Below the pieces are notes generated by a model. That model made no database searches, was not told where the DNA came from, and saw only the letters and a list, made by a program, of their open reading frames with translations. The translations under genes were made by a program, and so were the position numbers. This document shows, one piece after another, positions 49,360 through 58,218 of a stretch of DNA of 64,000 bases. Within the stretch, counting starts at the first letter, position 1, and each line of letters opens with the position of its first letter. Source of the DNA: an uncultured Amylibacter sp. (GTDB taxonomy: Bacteria > Pseudomonadota > Alphaproteobacteria > Rhodobacterales > Rhodobacteraceae); assembly GCA_943846615.1 (NCBI GenBank), contig OX044354.1:872359-936358 (forward strand), written 5' to 3'.

Positions 49360-52152
49360 ATGAATACTTCTGTTGATTTGTCTGAAACGGGCGCGCTGAT
49401 ATGCGCGCCCGAATTGCTTTTCGATAAGGCAAAATTAGACGCCGATGTTCAAGGTGTGATTGACGCGTTCCCCGCTGAAAACATACGCGCCGAAGTGGCC
49501 AAAATCCTTAGCGCACAAAATCAACATGGACGCAGTGTAATCGAGCACGCATTAGGCGCAGAACCATTCCAATCACCCCGCGCCATCGCATCATATTCAT
49601 ACCTCAAAGACCAATTGATCAGCTATGCGTTCAATTTCGTCAACACGGTTTTACACCCCGAAATCGACAGCCCACGTAAGGATCGCATGGCCATCGTCGC
49701 CGTTGGCGGATACGGACGGCGCGAAATGGCGCCATATTCAGACATCGATCTATTATTTTTGACCCTATCCAAAATGACACCCCGCGTCGAAAGTATGGTC
49801 GAGAGCCTGCTCTATATCCTGTGGGATATGCGCCTAAAGGTGGGCCATTCCACGCGCAGCGCAAGTGAATGCATTCAACTGGGTAAATCTGACCAAACCA
49901 TCAAAACGGCCCTAATGGAATGTCGCCATTTATGCGGTGATGAAGGTCTGTACGCGAACCTAAACAAACGCCTATGGCGCGATTTATTCCAATCCACAGC
50001 TACCGAATACGTCGAAGAAAAGCTGGAAGAGCGTGAATTACGTCATGAGCGCCAAGGCGGTCAGCGTTACATGGTTGAGCCAAACGTAAAAGAAGGCAAA
50101 GGCGGATTACGCGATTTACAGTCCCTGTTCTGGATCACGAAATATGTCGCCCATGCCCAAACCCACGCAGAAATGATCAAAGGCGGATATTTCACCCAAC
50201 AAGAGTACGACAATTTCGTTGACGCCCATGATTTCCTGTGGGCTGTGCGGTGCCACCTGCATTTGTCAGCGGGGCGCGCGACGGAACAACTAACCTTCGA
50301 CCATCAGGTCGAGGTCGCGAAACGTATGGGATACCAAGGCGGTAAAGGTATGCGCGGCGTAGAACGCTTCATGCAGGATTACTTCCGTCACGCAACACTA
50401 GCAGGCGAACTTACGCGTGTATTTTTAACTGCCCTAGAAGCACAACACGTTAAAGCAACCAAATCGCTGGGCGATCGGTTTCGCAATATCATTTGGCGCC
50501 GCGCCAATATTGATGCCGATCTGGGTGATTTGTTCTGCCTTGAACTGGAACGCATTCAATTGCGCGATCCCGACACATTTCTAAGCGATCCGATCAACAT
50601 CCTGCGATTGTTCGAAAAGGGTTTGAAAACAGGATACCTGATCCACCAAGATGCAATGCGCGTCGTAACCGCTAATCTGGATATGATCACCCCCGCTGTA
50701 CGTAATTCACCCGAAACACAACGTATTTTCATGTCTCTGATGCTGGACTACGGTAACCCAGAACGCGCTTTGCGTCGTATGAACGAATTGGGTGTGTTGG
50801 GCGCAATCATTCCCGAATTCAAACGCATCATCGCAATGATGCAATTCAATTTTTACCACAGCTACACTGTTGATGAACACACGATTCAATGTATATCGGT
50901 GATTGCCCGCATCGAACAAGGCACATTGCAAGAAGAGTTGCCGATGTCGTCTGGTATCCTGAAAAAGGGTGTTGATCGTCGTATTCTGTATGTTGCCATG
51001 TTGTTGCATGACATCGGCAAAGGCCTGCCCGAGGATCATTCAATCGCAGGTGCGCGTTTGGCGGCACAGATCGCCCCTGAACTGGGCTTATCAGACGCGG
51101 AAACAGAAACCGTTGTTTGGCTGGTTGAAAACCACCTGGTCATGTCCGATTTCGCGCAAAAACGTGATCTGTCAGATCCCAAAACCGTCAGTAACTTTGC
51201 CAAAATTGTTAAAACCACCGCACGTTTGAAATTGCTAACTGTTTTAACCGTCTGTGACATTCGCGGCGTTGCACCTGGTGCATTGAATAACTGGAAGGCT
51301 CAGTTGCTGCGTGATCTCTACTATGCAACCCGCGCTATCATCCAAGATGGTCTCGACACCCAAGGTAAAAACAATCCAGCCACCATCGCCAAAGAGACAT
51401 TGGCAACGATGTTAGATGGCTGGGATGCCGCCGCGATACAAACCGAACTGGATCGCCACTACCCTCCATATTGGCAGGGTTTGGACAGCGATACGCAACT
51501 GGTCTTCGCCAAACTGTTCCAACAGATCGAAGGCAAAAACATCGCCAGCCACATCGAAATTGACACCGATCGCGATGCAACGCGGATGCAATTCGTGATG
51601 CAAGATCACCCGGGCATTTTCTCCAGAATGTCTGGTGCCTTGGCGATGGCAAATGCCAATGTTGTTGATGCACGCACATACACCACCAGCGATGGTTACG
51701 CGACAACGGCATTTTGGGTGCAAGACGACGAAGGGTTGCCATTTGATGGATCAAAATTGGATCGCCTAAAACAGATGATTACAAAAACCTTGGCGGGTGA
51801 TGTGATAGCAGGTGAAGTGTTGAAGGGCCGCAACAAGTACAAAAAACGCGAACGCGATTTCAAGGTGCCCACCGTCATCACCTTCGATAACGACGGCTCC
51901 GACATGTACACCATCATTGAGGTGGACACGCGTGATCGCCACAGCCTACTGTTTGATCTGACGCGCACATTGGCCAACGCCAACATTCAAATCGCGGGCG
52001 CGGTGATTGCAACATACGGCGCACAGGCCGTGGATGTATTTTATGTCAAAGACATGGTTGGCTTAAAAATCTTGTCCGAAAACAAACAAAAATCCATTCG
52101 CGAAAAACTACAACACGCACTCGAACTCGGCACAGAGGCATCAATGGCATGA
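49360..52152 (+). CDS. glnD: Bifunctional uridylyltransferase/uridylyl-removing enzyme
   Basis: A 930-residue nitrogen-status sensor that modifies PII proteins. The nucleotidyltransferase site GGYGRREMAPYSDID lies near residue 112, the HD hydrolase motif LLHDIGKG near 547, and two C-terminal ACT domains (MQDHPGIFSRMSG near 747 and VDTRDRHSLLFDLTR near 853) bind glutamine. It starts three bases after the lipoprotein gene and overlaps murJ by four bases. Confidence 0.97.
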   Translation: MNTSVDLSETGALICAPELLFDKAKLDADVQGVIDAFPAENIRAEVAKILSAQNQHGRSVIEHALGAEPFQSPRAIASYSYLKDQLISYAFNFVNTVLHPEIDSPRKDRMAIVAVGGYGRREMAPYSDIDLLFLTLSKMTPRVESMVESLLYILWDMRLKVGHSTRSASECIQLGKSDQTIKTALMECRHLCGDEGLYANLNKRLWRDLFQSTATEYVEEKLEERELRHERQGGQRYMVEPNVKEGKGGLRDLQSLFWITKYVAHAQTHAEMIKGGYFTQQEYDNFVDAHDFLWAVRCHLHLSAGRATEQLTFDHQVEVAKRMGYQGGKGMRGVERFMQDYFRHATLAGELTRVFLTALEAQHVKATKSLGDRFRNIIWRRANIDADLGDLFCLELERIQLRDPDTFLSDPINILRLFEKGLKTGYLIHQDAMRVVTANLDMITPAVRNSPETQRIFMSLMLDYGNPERALRRMNELGVLGAIIPEFKRIIAMMQFNFYHSYTVDEHTIQCISVIARIEQGTLQEELPMSSGILKKGVDRRILYVAMLLHDIGKGLPEDHSIAGARLAAQIAPELGLSDAETETVVWLVENHLVMSDFAQKRDLSDPKTVSNFAKIVKTTARLKLLTVLTVCDIRGVAPGALNNWKAQLLRDLYYATRAIIQDGLDTQGKNNPATIAKETLATMLDGWDAAAIQTELDRHYPPYWQGLDSDTQLVFAKLFQQIEGKNIASHIEIDTDRDATRMQFVMQDHPGIFSRMSGALAMANANVVDARTYTTSDGYATTAFWVQDDEGLPFDGSKLDRLKQMITKTLAGDVIAGEVLKGRNKYKKRERDFKVPTVITFDNDGSDMYTIIEVDTRDRHSLLFDLTRTLANANIQIAGAVIATYGAQAVDVFYVKDMVGLKILSENKQKSIREKLQHALELGTEASMA

Positions 52153-53684
52153 GCAGACTGGTCAAATCATTCGTAACCGTTGGCGGCTGGACATTGCTCA
52201 GCCGCTTTGCCGGGTTATTTCGAGATCTGATGATGGCCGCTTATCTGGGCACAGGCGTGGTGGCAGAGGCCTTTCAGGCCGCTTTCTCGCTGCCCAATCT
52301 ATTTCGCCGCTTCTTCGCCGAAGGCGCGTTCAATCTGGCCTTCGTGCCGCTATACACTAAAAAGTTAGAGGCTGGCGAAGACAACCAAGAATTCGCAACA
52401 CAGGCGTTATCAACCCTTGCTGGCATGCTAATCCTGTTGACGGTAATCGCGCAACTCTTTATGCCCTACCTGGTATATGCAATGGCCAGCGGGTTCACCG
52501 CAGACGGGCGTTTCGATCTGGCGGTTGATCTATCGCGGATCATTTTTCCTTATGTTTTATTCATATCATTGGCAGCACTCTTCAGCGGCATACTAAACGC
52601 ACACCGCCATTTTACCGCAGCTGCCGCCGCACCTGTTTTATTGAACATCATATTGGTCGCCACCATGGTTATGGCCGCGCAAATGGGCTGGGAAATGGGT
52701 AAATCACTGGCATGGGGTGTTGCCGTTGCTGGGATTGCACAGATGGGTTTGGTTTACTGGGCTGTGCGGCGCATGGGATTGCGCCTGACCCTGCGCTTAC
52801 CAACTTTTGGACCTGACATGCGCAAACTTTTTATGTTGGCGGTCCCCGCGATCCTGACGGGTGGCGTCGTACAGATCAACCTATTGGTCGGCCGCCAAGT
52901 CGCCAGTTACTTTGAGGGCGCATTTGCATGGTTGTATTACGCAGATCGTTTGTACCAACTCCCCTTAGGTGTGGTCGGTATCGCGATTGGCATCGTTCTA
53001 CTGCCCGAATTATCACGAAAATTGACCGCAAGCGATGACGTGGGTGGGCGCGATGCATTCAACCGTGCCTTAGAATTTTCATTACTTTTGACGGTACCCT
53101 GCGCCGTTGCCTTGGCGGTCGTTCCCTACCCGCTTATCTCCGTCATGTTTGAACGCGGCGCATTCGCAACATCGGATTCCGTCGCAACCGCAGGCGCATT
53201 GGCAATCTACGGGATTGGATTGCCCGCATTCGTACTACAAAAGGTTTTACAGCCCTTGTATTTCGCCCGCGAAGACACGAAAACACCGTTTCGATTTGCG
53301 CTGATGGCGATGGTTTTGAACGTCGCGTTAGCGGTCGGACTGGCATCAACATTCGGCTTCTTAGCCGCCGCACTTGGCACCACAATGTCATCATGGGCGA
53401 TGGTGATTTTACTGTGGCGCGGATGCCAACGCATGGGCGACGCGGCGCATTTGGATGCACGCCTAAAATCACGCCTGCCCTTTATAATTCTGTCCAGTAT
53501 CGCCATGGGCGCCACCGTATACGGCGTACAAATCGCACTGGGCGAAGCATTCACAACACCTGGTTGGCGTTATTTGGCGCTATTTGGATTGGTTCTGTCT
53601 GGCATGATCAGCTATGGCCTCTTCTTAAAGGGATTTGGCGTGGCATCACGCAAAGACCTGAAGGGGTTCATCAAACGCCGTTAG
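52149..53684 (+). CDS. murJ: Lipid II flippase
   Basis: A 511-residue membrane protein with about 14 helices. The N-terminal SRFAGLFRDLMMAAYLGTG and NLFRRFFAEGAFNLAFVPLY are the MurJ/MviN signature, carrying the essential arginines. It flips lipid-linked peptidoglycan precursor across the inner membrane. glnD-murJ is a conserved alphaproteobacterial pair. Its stop overlaps the convergent galE gene. Confidence 0.97.
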   Translation: MSRLVKSFVTVGGWTLLSRFAGLFRDLMMAAYLGTGVVAEAFQAAFSLPNLFRRFFAEGAFNLAFVPLYTKKLEAGEDNQEFATQALSTLAGMLILLTVIAQLFMPYLVYAMASGFTADGRFDLAVDLSRIIFPYVLFISLAALFSGILNAHRHFTAAAAAPVLLNIILVATMVMAAQMGWEMGKSLAWGVAVAGIAQMGLVYWAVRRMGLRLTLRLPTFGPDMRKLFMLAVPAILTGGVVQINLLVGRQVASYFEGAFAWLYYADRLYQLPLGVVGIAIGIVLLPELSRKLTASDDVGGRDAFNRALEFSLLLTVPCAVALAVVPYPLISVMFERGAFATSDSVATAGALAIYGIGLPAFVLQKVLQPLYFAREDTKTPFRFALMAMVLNVALAVGLASTFGFLAAALGTTMSSWAMVILLWRGCQRMGDAAHLDARLKSRLPFIILSSIAMGATVYGVQIALGEAFTTPGWRYLALFGLVLSGMISYGLFLKGFGVASRKDLKGFIKRR

Positions 53685-54694
53685 GCGTCCTTGGCCCCTG
53701 TGGTGATCCAATTCCAACTGCTGTCGCACATATCATCCAAATCACGGCTGACTGTGAAACCCAACACCTGTTTCGCACGTTCTACATCCGCATACATTTC
53801 GGCAATATCACCGGCGCGGCGCGGCATAACTTGGTATGGCAATTCACGCCCACATGCGCGGCTGTATGAATTCAGAACCTGCATCACGGAATATCCCCTA
53901 CCACGGCCCAGATTCACCAAATGGCTTTCATCACGATCCAATAACGCATTCAGCGACAAGACATGCCCATTCGCCAAATCGGAGACATGGATATAATCGC
54001 GTACACCCGTACCATCAGGCGTGTCATAATCATCCCCCCAAACCCGCAGGAATTCATATTCACCAATCGCAACGCGTGAGATATATGGCATCAGGTTGTT
54101 GGGAATATCATTTGGATCTTCGCCAATCAAACCAGACACATCTGCACCAGCGGGATTAAAATACCGCAAAACACCCGTTTTCAAGGATGGGTTCGCTGCG
54201 ACGGCCTGCTCCAAAATCTGCTCACAGGTCAGTTTTGTATAACCATAAGGGTTCGTAAAACCCGTTTGCATATCTTCGCGCAACGGCGATGTGTTGGATA
54301 CATCGTAAACCGTGGCAGAGGACGAAAACACCAATGCATTCACCGATGCCGCCTGCATAGCCTGTAAAATGTTCACCAAACCCGTAACATTAACTTGCAT
54401 ATACTCCAACGGCTTCTCAACACTTTCGCCAACGGCCTTTAGGCCCGCGAAATGGATAACCGCATCAAAATCATAATCCGAAAACAATTGCGCCAGCGCG
54501 GGTTCGTCCAAAATATCCGCTTGAACAAATGTCGTATCCCGCCCGGTGATTTGCGCCAAGCGATCACAAACCGAACGTTTCGAATTGCTTAGGTTATCGA
54601 GAATCACAACATCATACCCTGCCGCCACCAGCGCCACATAAGTGTGCGACCCAATATAACCAAGGCCACCTGTCAGTAAGATGCGTTTTGTCAT
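53681..54694 (-). CDS. galE: UDP-glucose 4-epimerase
   Basis: A 337-residue extended SDR. NAD binding is TGGLGYIGSH near residue 7; the catalytic Ser-Ser-Ala-Thr is near 121 and Tyr-x3-Lys is YGYTK near 146. It interconverts UDP-glucose and UDP-galactose for surface polysaccharide. The ATG at 54694 follows the sugar transferase stop by one base, so the two are coupled; the longer open frame upstream is rejected. Confidence 0.95.
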   Translation of the reverse strand: MTKRILLTGGLGYIGSHTYVALVAAGYDVVILDNLSNSKRSVCDRLAQITGRDTTFVQADILDEPALAQLFSDYDFDAVIHFAGLKAVGESVEKPLEYMQVNVTGLVNILQAMQAASVNALVFSSSATVYDVSNTSPLREDMQTGFTNPYGYTKLTCEQILEQAVAANPSLKTGVLRYFNPAGADVSGLIGEDPNDIPNNLMPYISRVAIGEYEFLRVWGDDYDTPDGTGVRDYIHVSDLANGHVLSLNALLDRDESHLVNLGRGRGYSVMQVLNSYSRACGRELPYQVMPRRAGDIAEMYADVERAKQVLGFTVSRDLDDMCDSSWNWITTGAKDA

Positions 54695-54695
54695 T

Positions 54696-55379
54696 TTACA
54701 GCTTTGTTTTAACGTCGATAAAGAACATGCGCCCAAAAACAATACGCGCTGTTTCACCCAGAATTACCATATCCAAACGAAATGACATACGGTTAATATA
54801 TTCCAAATCCCAACGCAATTTCCGCCCAGTTCCCGCCACATCAGACGTATAACCATGGCGCAATTGTGCCAACCCAGAAATTCCAGGCCGCACAGCCAAA
54901 CGTTGGGCATAATTGGGAATACGCTCCATATACTCAATCACAAATTTCGGACGTTCTGGACGTGGCCCAATCAGGCTCATGTCACCTACAAAAACATTCC
55001 AGATTTGCGGCAGCTCATCAATCCGCGTACGGCGTAGGAAATCACCAAAGCCGGTGATGCGTCCCTGTTCTTCGTTTTGAAACTTAGTATTGTCCGATCC
55101 ACCTACCATGGTGCGAAACTTGCGAATTTTGAAAACCTTACCGCCACGCCCAATGCGCTCTTGATCAAAGAAGATACGTCCCTTGTTGAAAAACGGGTTC
55201 AGTAAAACCACCCAGAACAACGAAAACAGAAAACAAAACACCAACGGCAAGCTGACTATTAGATCAAAGGCGCGTTTATATCTGGGCGCGTTTCTGGACT
55301 GCAAAACGTCTGCCTCGTTCAGAAAATCTGCTACAAGGTCAATTTCACTTTGCGTTGGCTCGGCTGGATCAAGTGCCAA
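54696..55379 (-). CDS. Undecaprenyl-phosphate sugar phosphotransferase (bacterial sugar transferase)
   Basis: A 227-residue initiating glycosyltransferase of the WcaJ/PssY type. A membrane segment lies at about 44-66; the catalytic region has FKIRKFRTM near 86, RITGFGDFLRRTRIDELPQ near 107 and SLIGPRPERP near 136. It transfers a sugar phosphate to the lipid carrier to start polysaccharide assembly. A TTG start at 55379 with GAGAT eight bases upstream is inferred because an in-frame TAG precedes it and no ATG is near. With galE it forms a small polysaccharide operon. Confidence 0.88.
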   Translation of the reverse strand: MALDPAEPTQSEIDLVADFLNEADVLQSRNAPRYKRAFDLIVSLPLVFCFLFSLFWVVLLNPFFNKGRIFFDQERIGRGGKVFKIRKFRTMVGGSDNTKFQNEEQGRITGFGDFLRRTRIDELPQIWNVFVGDMSLIGPRPERPKFVIEYMERIPNYAQRLAVRPGISGLAQLRHGYTSDVAGTGRKLRWDLEYINRMSFRLDMVILGETARIVFGRMFFIDVKTKL

Positions 55380-55770
55380 AATCTACATCTCATTTGCTAA
55401 TGTTCACGCCAAAGCGCCTTTAGACCTACCTAAGCAGTCTGTTAGCCGAAAACAATGTCAAAGCATCGAAAACCCAAGATGAGTGGTTCTTTGCAGGTTG
55501 TAGGTTTTAGGTGTGACTTTTATCACTTCTATTCTAAAAAAATGTAGAAAAAGAATTGAACGTTCGGTTTTGAATTTTAATTCATTTTACTTACAATAAC
55601 TTATGAATATAAATTAAAACCGATATCGACCCGTTAAATGTGGGCCAGATGACACACATTGCGTAACAGAACACGCCAAAATGCAATAAATCAGTTGAAT
55701 TATACCCGTTCGATATCTAGATAACTAACTATCCTCATTAAGAGGTTAACCTATTTTTGGGAGCGCTCAA
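55380..55770. promoter_or_regulatory. AT-rich divergent intergenic region
   Basis: About 390 bases, very AT-rich, containing the promoter region of the first small peptide gene and that of the sugar transferase. GGGAGCGCTC lies just before the peptide ATG (a good ribosome site). No operator or RNA gene could be defined. Confidence 0.45.
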
Positions 55771-55977
55771 ATGACTATTACTAAATTCGCTACAGCAACT
55801 TTGGTTGCCGTTTCTTTCGCTTCAGCTTCATTCGCTGGCACTTTGACAGAGCCAGAAATCACAGAAGTTGAAGAAGCAGCAGCTGGTTCATCAGCAGCAT
55901 CTTCGGACGGCGGCATCTTGTTGCCATTGCTTGGTTTGTTGATTGTTGGTGGCTTGATTGCATCAGACGATTCCTAA
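55771..55977 (+). CDS. Small secreted peptide A, paralogue of the next gene
   Basis: A 68-residue protein. Residues 1-22 form a Sec signal peptide ending ASFA before GTLTEPE. The mature part has an acidic stretch (EPEITEVEEAAA), a serine-rich link SSAASSDGG, and a hydrophobic C-terminal helix ILLPLLGLLIVGGLIASDDS. The last 29 residues match its neighbour almost exactly. It has its own ribosome site and is followed by an intrinsic terminator. Similar short exported peptides with an acidic region and a Gly/Leu-rich tail occur in Rhodobacteraceae; no function is known to me. Confidence 0.85.
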   Translation: MTITKFATATLVAVSFASASFAGTLTEPEITEVEEAAAGSSAASSDGGILLPLLGLLIVGGLIASDDS

Positions 55978-56001
55978 GTTTTAAACTTAGACCACAGATT
56001 T

Positions 56002-56030
56002 AAGGCAGGCTTCGGCCTGCCTTTTATTTT
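56002..56030 (+). terminator. Intrinsic terminator of small peptide A
   Basis: AAGGCAGGC, tetraloop TTCG, GCCTGCCTT followed by TTATTTT: a nine-base stem with a stable UUCG-type loop and T-rich tail. Confidence 0.92.
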
Positions 56031-56148
56031 GTCAAAAAACCCCTGAAAACGAAATAAACCCACATATTTCGTGATTTTTTGTATCTTTTCACAGCCTCTA
56101 CGCTAATATTCGCCTATCTATGGTCTAATATTAAATTTGGAGATTACT

Positions 56149-56358
56149 ATGAAAATTCTAAAACTAACCGCCGCAGCATTGGTTGCATCAACAATGGCAA
56201 CCGCATCTTTCGCTGGCACAATCGAACCAATGGTCGAAGATAATATGGTCGAAGATGCTGATCCAGCTTCATCAGCGGCTTCATCCGACGGTGGTATCTT
56301 GCTACCGCTGCTTGGTCTTTTACTGGTTGGCGGTCTAATCGCAGCAGACGACTCTTAA
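56149..56358 (+). CDS. Small secreted peptide B, paralogue of the previous gene
   Basis: A 69-residue protein from the ATG at 56149 (GGAG upstream). Signal peptide about residues 1-22 ending ASFA before GTIEPM. The acidic stretch is EPMVEDNMVEDADPA, then SSAASSDGGILLPLLGLL and GGLIAADDS. It differs from peptide A mainly in the N-terminal acidic part while the tail is nearly identical. This indicates a recent tandem duplication with conserved function of the tail. The tail could insert in a membrane or drive self-assembly (speculative). Confidence 0.85.
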   Translation: MKILKLTAAALVASTMATASFAGTIEPMVEDNMVEDADPASSAASSDGGILLPLLGLLLVGGLIAADDS

Positions 56359-56384
56359 TAAAAACCGGAATTTGAGCGTTCCAT

Positions 56385-56409
56385 AAGGCGGGCCATGGCC
56401 CGCCTTTTT
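56385..56409. terminator. Bidirectional terminator between small peptide B and rhomboid gene
   Basis: AAGGCGGGCC/GGCCCGCCTT with TTTT on the plus side; the minus-strand gene also ends here. It serves the peptide gene and possibly the convergent rhomboid gene. Confidence 0.85.
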
Positions 56410-56412
56410 CAT

Positions 56413-57111
56413 TCAACGCTGGCGCAACCGCCCAAACAGGGAACGGATCATACCCAAACCACCTGGCCCAAACGCAATCGCCAGGGCAAACCCTGCGCCA
56501 AATCCAAACAATTCCGCCAACCATTCGTTATTGCCACCAAAGAATAATTTATACGCCAATTGAATAGTCATAAAAAAACCAATCAATCCAAACGCCCTTA
56601 GGCCCGAATTACCCTCCATACGTTCGATTAAAAACCGAACCCACGTAAATGCTCCCAACAGACCATAAACGGCTGGGTACCCACCCAACAGCGCATTTGA
56701 ATCGTCGAAGATCAGACTATACGCAAGTGCACCAATTATCGCGCTGGACAGAAAAATCACAAAAACGGCTAAGTCGCCCAACACCTCGGCCACATATTTA
56801 CCCAGCGCGGCGATGAACACCAATACAAACAGGATATGCGTCGCGTTAATATGAATAAACGGATAGGTCACAAACCGCGACAGTTCACGCAGGCTGTAAT
56901 CTTGGTTCACCCTCATCCACTCAAAAACAGAGTCAAAATACCCAAACGCCTGCGCCCATTGCAACCGCCAACCGATCCCAGCTGGCCCGCCAATCATACC
57001 ACGTTCTGCCAATTGCAACGCCACCTCGACGCCTCCTACCAGCAACAATAACAACACCACCGATTTAGGCAGCGGGTTGATCGGCGAAGCATCCGCGTCG
57101 GGATTATACAT
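56413..57111 (-). CDS. Rhomboid-like membrane protein without catalytic residues
   Basis: A 232-residue protein with about six helices and the rhomboid pattern FIHINATHILFVLVFIAALG (loop 1 and helix 2). The usual catalytic GxSG is here GGYPAVYG, so the nucleophilic serine is missing, and the helix-6 histidine is not seen in AELFGFGAGFALAI. It is therefore a predicted rhomboid pseudoprotease. Pseudorhomboids can still bind transmembrane substrates and control their fate. It is convergent with peptide B and divergent from trpS. Confidence 0.8.
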   Translation of the reverse strand: MYNPDADASPINPLPKSVVLLLLLVGGVEVALQLAERGMIGGPAGIGWRLQWAQAFGYFDSVFEWMRVNQDYSLRELSRFVTYPFIHINATHILFVLVFIAALGKYVAEVLGDLAVFVIFLSSAIIGALAYSLIFDDSNALLGGYPAVYGLLGAFTWVRFLIERMEGNSGLRAFGLIGFFMTIQLAYKLFFGGNNEWLAELFGFGAGFALAIAFGPGGLGMIRSLFGRLRQR

Positions 57112-57192
57112 TTGGCGTTCCTTTGGTTGACCACAGCGATGATTGCCGCGATAAGCATCTCAGAAATCTAGTCCACTGTTTAGGGAATTACC

Positions 57193-58215
57193 ATGTCTGA
57201 AGCCAACTTTAAGCAACGTGTGTTTTCAGGAATTCAGCCATCTGGAAACCTGACACTTGGCAACTACTTGGGTGCTGTGAAACGTTTTGTCGAAATGCAA
57301 AACAGCGGCATCGAGACGATCTATTGCATGGTTGATTTACATGCGATCACCGTGTGGCAGGATCCAGCGGCATTGCGCAATCAAACACGTGAACTGGCGG
57401 CCGCCTATATCGCGTGTGGTTTGGACCCGCAAAAATCCATTTTGTTCAACCAATCGCAGGTATCGGCGCACGCGGAACTGGGTTGGTTGTTAAGTTGTGT
57501 TGCACGCCTTGGCTGGATGAATCGCATGACACAATTCAAGGACAAGGCCGGCAAAAACGCCGAAAAAATGTCCTTGGGTCTTTATGCCTACCCTGCGTTG
57601 ATGGCCGCGGATATTCTGGCCTATCAGGCAACACATGTGCCCGTTGGCGACGATCAAAAACAACACGTTGAACTAACCCGCGATATAGCGGCCAAATTCA
57701 ACCATGACTTCGGCGTTGATCTGTTCCCAATGCCCGAACCGATTATCGAGGGTGCTGCAACCCGCGTAATGTCATTGCGCGACGGTTCCAAAAAGATGTC
57801 CAAATCCGATCCGTCGGACAAAAGTCGCATCAACATGACAGATGATGCCGACACAATCGCATCAAAAATCCGCAAGGCAAAAACCGATCCCGAACCATTG
57901 CCCAGCGAATTGGACGGTCTAAAAGATCGCCCAGAGGCACGCAATTTGGTAAACATCTATGCCGCCATCGCAGAAACCACACCCGAAGCGGTCATCGCCG
58001 AATTTGGTGGTCAACAGTTTGGCACGTTCAAACCTGCGCTGGCTGAATTGGCCGTGGAACATTTGGCGCCTATTTCGGGCGAAATGGCACGTTTGATGGC
58101 GCAACCCGATGAGATTGATCGTATTTTGGGTGATGGTGCAGAACGCGCCGATGCCATTGCACAACCTGTTTTGAAACAGGTCAAAGATGCCATTGGTATG
58201 ATCTCTTCACGCTAA
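57193..58215 (+). CDS. trpS: Tryptophanyl-tRNA synthetase
   Basis: A 340-residue class I synthetase. The HIGH-type motif is the TLGN of [11 protein letters not shown] near residue 18 and the second signature KMSKSDPSD lies near 202. It charges tRNA(Trp). It has its own start after about 80 bases of intergenic sequence and is convergent with the histidine kinase gene, three bases apart. Confidence 0.97.
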   Translation: MSEANFKQRVFSGIQPSGNLTLGNYLGAVKRFVEMQNSGIETIYCMVDLHAITVWQDPAALRNQTRELAAAYIACGLDPQKSILFNQSQVSAHAELGWLLSCVARLGWMNRMTQFKDKAGKNAEKMSLGLYAYPALMAADILAYQATHVPVGDDQKQHVELTRDIAAKFNHDFGVDLFPMPEPIIEGAATRVMSLRDGSKKMSKSDPSDKSRINMTDDADTIASKIRKAKTDPEPLPSELDGLKDRPEARNLVNIYAAIAETTPEAVIAEFGGQQFGTFKPALAELAVEHLAPISGEMARLMAQPDEIDRILGDGAERADAIAQPVLKQVKDAIGMISSR

Positions 58216-58218
58216 AAG

